Below, piece by piece: positions 60,557 through 64,000 of a stretch of 64,000 nucleotides of DNA; position 1 is the first letter of the stretch; each line of letters opens with the position of its first letter. The position numbers and the translations under genes are program-made. The stretch comes from Brevibacillus thermoruber 423 (GTDB taxonomy: Bacteria; Bacillota; Bacilli; Brevibacillales; Brevibacillaceae), in assembly GCF_000454065.1 (NCBI RefSeq), contig NZ_KE695649.1, positions 184,624 through 248,623 on the forward strand, given 5' to 3'. The notes beneath the pieces are model-generated. The model saw only the letters and a list, made by a program, of their open reading frames with translations, did not search any database and was not told the DNA's origin.

Positions 60557-61717
60557 ATGACGACAGCGCTGCCGTTGAAAGAGACGCTGGCCGCGCGGCA
60601 AGCCCACGTATACCGCACGTTTGACCATCTGCACGCCCATCCGGAGATCAGTTGGAAAGAAGTGGAGACGACCCGCTATCTGGCAGACCGGATGCGTGCC
60701 CTGGGGCTGCGCGTGACGGCGTTTGACGACTGCACCGGGCTGGTGGCGGAGTGGGGGGAAGGCAAGCCGGTCGTGGGCCTCAGGACCGACATCGACGCGC
60801 TTTGGCAGGAAGTGGACGGTGTGTGGCGGGCCAATCACTCGTGCGGTCACGACGCCCACATGACGATCGTGCTGGAGGCGGTGGAGGCGCTGATCGCTTC
60901 CGGGTACCGGCCGAAAGGGACCGTGAAAATCCTGTTCCAGCCCGCCGAGGAAAAGGGAGAGGGCGCGCTCAAGCTGGTGGAAAAAGGGGTGGTGGACGAC
61001 ATCGACTTCCTCTACGGCGTCCATCTGCGGCCGATTCAAGAAATGGCGGCGGGCGACGCAGGGCCGGCGATCTACAACGGCGCGGCGATGTTCATGACGG
61101 GAGAGATCACCGGCGTGTCGGCGCACGGGGCCCGGCCGCACCTGGGCGTGAACGCCATCGAGGTAGCGGGGGCCATCCTCAACGGGTTGGGGCAGGTGCG
61201 CACCAATCCGATGGTGCCGGCGACCGTGAAAATGACCATGCTGCAGGCGGGCGGGGACAGCTACAACATCATCCCCGACAAGGCCCGCTTCGCGCTTGAC
61301 CTGCGGGCGCAGACCAACCAGGCGATGGAGGAGCTGGCCGCCCGCGTCCGGCAGGTGATCGACGGCGCGGCCGCGATGTTTGGGGCCGACATCAGCGTGA
61401 CGACCGGTTCGCGGATGGTGGCGGCGGAAGTGGACGAAGAGGCCAGGCGGCTGATGGAACAGGCGATCGTGGACGTCTTGGGAGCGGAACACCTGCGGCC
61501 CGCTCCGGTAAGTCCCGGCGCGGAAGACTTTCATTTTTACACCGTGGAGCGGCCGCACATCAAGGCGACGATGCTCGCGCTTGGCTGCGATCTGACGCCC
61601 GGGCTGCACCATCCGCACATGCGCTTCGATCGCACCGCCCTGCTTGCCGGCGCGGAAATCCTCGCGCGCGTTGTGGTCCGGACATTTGCCCACCTCCACG
61701 GGGAGCAATCAGCGTAA
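60557..61717 (+). CDS. M20-family amidohydrolase
   Basis: Metal-dependent hydrolase, 386 residues, starting MTTALPLKETLAARQAHVYRTF after AGGAGAGGGG. The N-acyl/N-carbamoyl amino acid group of M20 is indicated by HLHAHPEISWKEVETTRYL and VVGLRTDIDALWQE (metal Asp). NHSCGHDAHMTIVLEA and QPAEEKGEGALKLVEKGVVDDIDFLYGVHL (acid residues) follow, with ARPHLGVNAIEVAGAI in the lid domain and SPGAEDFHFYTVERP near the end. It probably releases an amino acid from an N-acyl or indole-amide precursor; the substrate is not readable. It has its own terminator. Confidence 0.88.
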   Translation: MTTALPLKETLAARQAHVYRTFDHLHAHPEISWKEVETTRYLADRMRALGLRVTAFDDCTGLVAEWGEGKPVVGLRTDIDALWQEVDGVWRANHSCGHDAHMTIVLEAVEALIASGYRPKGTVKILFQPAEEKGEGALKLVEKGVVDDIDFLYGVHLRPIQEMAAGDAGPAIYNGAAMFMTGEITGVSAHGARPHLGVNAIEVAGAILNGLGQVRTNPMVPATVKMTMLQAGGDSYNIIPDKARFALDLRAQTNQAMEELAARVRQVIDGAAAMFGADISVTTGSRMVAAEVDEEARRLMEQAIVDVLGAEHLRPAPVSPGAEDFHFYTVERPHIKATMLALGCDLTPGLHHPHMRFDRTALLAGAEILARVVVRTFAHLHGEQSA

Positions 61718-61731
61718 ATACGGGGAACGGT

Positions 61732-61757
61732 GCCTCCGCCATCCGGCGGAGGCTTTT
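61732..61757 (+). terminator. Terminator after the M20 hydrolase gene
   Basis: GCCTCCGCC-ATCC-GGCGGAGGC forms a perfect 9-bp stem followed by TTTT. Confidence 0.92.
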
Positions 61758-61942
61758 GTCGTTCGGCGCCATGCAGGCAGTGCTGCCATGATCTGGAACG
61801 GACAAAAGCGATGCGGAGGCGGAGGAAGCGGACGCGCCGGGGAACCCTAGAAACAGGAAACCCCGGCCGAATGTGTTGGCAGACAGTCATTCACATTTTG
61901 TTCACACCCAAAAATTAAAATCTTGTAGCTTATTTAACGAAA

Positions 61943-61953
61943 TGTGATATACT
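61943..61953 (+). promoter_or_regulatory. pckA extended -10 promoter overlapping a CcpN-like box
   Basis: TGTGATATACT contains the extended -10 TG-A-TATACT and has no convincing -35. The same 11 bases fit the CcpN consensus I recall for B. subtilis gapB/pckA (TRTGHYATAYW) at every position. It lies about 70 bp upstream of pckA, where a CcpN-type repressor would prevent transcription during glycolysis. Confidence 0.6.
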
Positions 61954-62019
61954 AATTACAAATCAAGTGACATGAGAAAGGCATGACTCGGATTTACATG
62001 GGAAGGAGATCGTTCACAC

Positions 62020-63600
62020 ATGGAAACCAAGACGGTTTACAAGCTTGCTGACGTACTGGCGACGGCAACCGTTCACGCAAACCTGCCTGTCGCCCAACTC
62101 GTTGAGATGGCGGTAAAACGCGGCGAAGGCATTCTGACCGACAAGGGAGCGCTCAACGCGTTAACGGGTAAGTTTACCGGCCGCTCGCCCAAAGACAAAT
62201 TTGTGGTGGACGAAGCCTCCGTGCATGATAAAGTCAACTGGGGACCGGTCAACCAGCCGATCTCTCCGGAGAAGTTTCAGGCCCTCTACCAGGACGTGTT
62301 GGAGTACCTGCAGACGAAAGAGCTGTTCGTCTTTGACGGCTTTGCCGGCGCGGACAAAACCTACCGTCTGCCGATCCGCGTGGTAAACGAATACGCGTGG
62401 CACAACCTGTTTGCCCGCCAGCTCTTCATCCGCCCGACCGCGGAAGAACTGGCCGAGCACAAGCCGGAGTTCACCGTCATTTACGCGCCGACATTCAAGG
62501 CCGACCCGGCTGTTCATGGCACCAATTCGGAGACGTTCATCATCATCAGCTTTGAACAGAAAACCGTGCTGATCGGTGGGACCGAATACGCCGGCGAAAT
62601 GAAAAAATCGATTTTCAGCGTGATGAATCTGCTGCTGCCCGAGCGCAACGTGCTGTCCATGCACTGCTCCGCCAACGTGGGCAAAGACGGCGATGTGGCG
62701 CTGTTCTTCGGCCTCTCCGGCACGGGCAAGACAACGCTGTCCGCCGACCCGAACCGCTTCCTGATCGGCGATGACGAGCACGGCTGGTCGGACGACGGCG
62801 TCTTCAACATCGAGGGCGGCTGCTACGCCAAGTGCATCCGCTTGTCCGAAGAAGGCGAGCCGCAAATCTGGAAGGCGATCCAGTTCGGCACCGTGCTGGA
62901 AAACGTGGTGGTCGACCCGGTGAGCCGCGTCGCCGATTACGACAGCGATGCCTACACGGAAAACACCCGCGCCGCCTATCCGGTTGAAGCGATTCCGGGC
63001 GCCGTCATTCCGGGCGTCGGCGGCCATCCGAACGTGATCATCTTCCTGACCGCCGATTCCTTCGGAGTGCTTCCGCCGATCTCCAAACTGTCGAAGGAAC
63101 AGGCGATGTACCACTTCCTGTCCGGCTACACCAGCAAAATGGCCGGCACCGAGCGCGGCGTGACCACTCCGCAGACGGAGTTCTCCACCTGCTTTGGCTC
63201 TCCGTTCCTGCCGCTGCATCCGGTCGTCTACGCCGAGATGCTGGGCAAAAAGATCGACGAGCGCGACGTGCGGGTCTACCTGGTCAACACCGGTTGGACC
63301 GGCGGACCGGTCGGCGTGGGCTCGCGCATGAAGCTGGCCTACACCCGCGCGATGGTAACCGCTGCGCTGAACGGCGAACTGGAACACGTGGACTACGTGA
63401 CCGATCCCGTCTTTGGCGTGCAGGTGCCGACGTCCTGCCCGAACGTGCCGGCGGACGTGCTGCAGCCGCGCAACACCTGGGCGGACAAGGAAGCGTACGA
63501 CAAGCAGGCGCGCGAATTGGCGGCCCGCTTCGTCGAGAACTTCCAGAAGAAATTCCCCAACGCGACAGACATCGCCAAGGCGGGTCCGCGCGTTCAATAA
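62020..63600 (+). CDS. pckA: Phosphoenolpyruvate carboxykinase (ATP)
   Basis: Gluconeogenic conversion of oxaloacetate to PEP, 526 residues. [13 protein letters not shown] (51-63) binds oxaloacetate. [20 protein letters not shown] holds the phosphate-binding loop (231-240) and is followed by [26 protein letters not shown] with the kinase-2 Asp pair and metal ligands. The adenine and C-terminal lid segments [18 protein letters not shown] and [21 protein letters not shown] are standard. ATG after AAGGAGA. It is a single gene with a CcpN-like site at its promoter and a strong terminator. Confidence 0.97.
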   Translation: METKTVYKLADVLATATVHANLPVAQLVEMAVKRGEGILTDKGALNALTGKFTGRSPKDKFVVDEASVHDKVNWGPVNQPISPEKFQALYQDVLEYLQTKELFVFDGFAGADKTYRLPIRVVNEYAWHNLFARQLFIRPTAEELAEHKPEFTVIYAPTFKADPAVHGTNSETFIIISFEQKTVLIGGTEYAGEMKKSIFSVMNLLLPERNVLSMHCSANVGKDGDVALFFGLSGTGKTTLSADPNRFLIGDDEHGWSDDGVFNIEGGCYAKCIRLSEEGEPQIWKAIQFGTVLENVVVDPVSRVADYDSDAYTENTRAAYPVEAIPGAVIPGVGGHPNVIIFLTADSFGVLPPISKLSKEQAMYHFLSGYTSKMAGTERGVTTPQTEFSTCFGSPFLPLHPVVYAEMLGKKIDERDVRVYLVNTGWTGGPVGVGSRMKLAYTRAMVTAALNGELEHVDYVTDPVFGVQVPTSCPNVPADVLQPRNTWADKEAYDKQARELAARFVENFQKKFPNATDIAKAGPRVQ

Positions 63601-63611
63601 CCAGGATACGC

Positions 63612-63653
63612 AAAAGGCGCCCCGGCCGGAATGGCCGCCGGGCGCCTTTTTTT
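63612..63653 (+). terminator. Terminator after pckA
   Basis: AAAAGGCGCCC and GGGCGCCTTTT form a perfect stem, extended by GC pairs around the loop, and are followed by seven T residues. Confidence 0.95.
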
Positions 63654-64000
63654 CGCGAGTATGGCAACGGCCCGCATGTCCGCATGACAGGCTGGCCATA
63701 CAGACTGCTGCCCGCTTTATTCAAACGTTTGGGCTGCCGTGTTTCTTCGCTCACCATTTTCAGCGGACCGTGTTTCGGGAACGTTCACCACAGGGGACGT
63801 CCGTTTGCTGCCCGTACAAGCCCAAGTCAATCGAGGGTCTTTTTTCCAGTCACATGGAATTGATTTTTCTTTTTAAAGGAAGTAAAAATGATATGAATGC
63901 CCAGTACGCGGAAACAACTTGCTAAATATACTAAACATAATTATTTAAAAATTACAGATATGTTCCATTCCTTGATTTAAAATTATTCTTATTATAAGAT
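63654..64000. other. AT-rich non-coding tail of the window
   Basis: No gene is supported. The first 180 bases have open frames of ordinary composition that lack ribosome sites. The last 150 bases are strongly AT-rich. A tiny frame, ATG to TAA at 63894-63926 (10 residues, MNAQYAETTC), follows AAAGGA but is too short to claim. It may be a leader or promoter region of a gene beyond the edge. Confidence 0.4.

Noticed and set aside
63413-63925. 170-residue frame at the end of pckA
   Set aside because: Begins inside pckA in another frame, runs through its terminator and has no ribosome site.

Overview
The window reads as chromosome of a high-GC, endospore-forming member of the Bacillales. It carries CotF-like coat proteins, T-box, SAM-I and cobalamin riboswitches, fadN-fadA-fadE in the Bacillus order, a PucR-type regulator before ald, and an sppA/yteJ pair. 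The GC-rich coding, strong GGAGG ribosome sites and many S-layer/ABC/MFS genes fit a thermophilic Brevibacillus-like Paenibacillaceae. That placement is inference; no rRNA or marker gene set is present.

Layout. 0-3 kb: end of a PucR regulator, ald, pyrD. 3-6.2 kb: a cobalamin riboswitch and the cobalt importer cbiMNQO. 6.3-11.6 kb: a convergent, E. coli-type (GSI-beta) glnA, then panE, ispH, an MFS protein and a small cupredoxin-like protein. 11.7-13.4 kb: an AT-rich patch with two secreted proteins and long hairpins. 13.5-19.2 kb: a LysE exporter divergent from a MocR regulator, a chemoreceptor, two coat proteins and a P-loop/Asp23-like protein. 19.3-23 kb: proB-proA-proC behind a proline T-box. 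23.2-27.6 kb: an unknown gene, an ABC exporter and an SLH protein. 27.7-33.5 kb: fadNAE behind FadR-like palindromes. 33.5-42.4 kb: methionine salvage in two divergent SAM-riboswitch transcription units (mtnW-X-B-D and mtnK-A), with an unknown gene and a SigM-like sigma/anti-sigma pair between them. 42.5-51.5 kb: an acetyltransferase, a BmrC/BmrD-like ABC exporter with an attenuator-like leader, an MFS protein, an RDD protein, SppA and an orphan GlnQ-type ATPase. 51.6-55 kb: a deacetylase, a DUF2797 protein, a 59-aa ORF and an AT-rich secreted protein. 55.3-61.7 kb: Spx/ArsC-like protein, aminotransferase, peroxiredoxin with a PerR-like box, thioredoxin-like protein, gcvH, a Cys-rich protein, a VOC protein, an SCP2-like protein and an M20 hydrolase. 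62-63.6 kb: pckA with a CcpN-like site.

Most genes are housekeeping, and the information beyond simple naming lies in regulation. Four riboswitches, several operator-like palindromes matching known Bacillus regulator boxes, a candidate autoregulated ECF promoter and a possible leader peptide are all visible. The most unusual coding observation is a glutamine synthetase of the adenylylatable GSI-beta class whose promoter carries a GlnR/TnrA-like box. I did not find a clearly new defence or mobile system: there is no CRISPR array, transposase, integrase, tRNA or rRNA in the window. Two AT-rich patches with secreted proteins of unknown function (11.7-13.4 kb and 53.6-55.2 kb) are the best candidates for acquired DNA.
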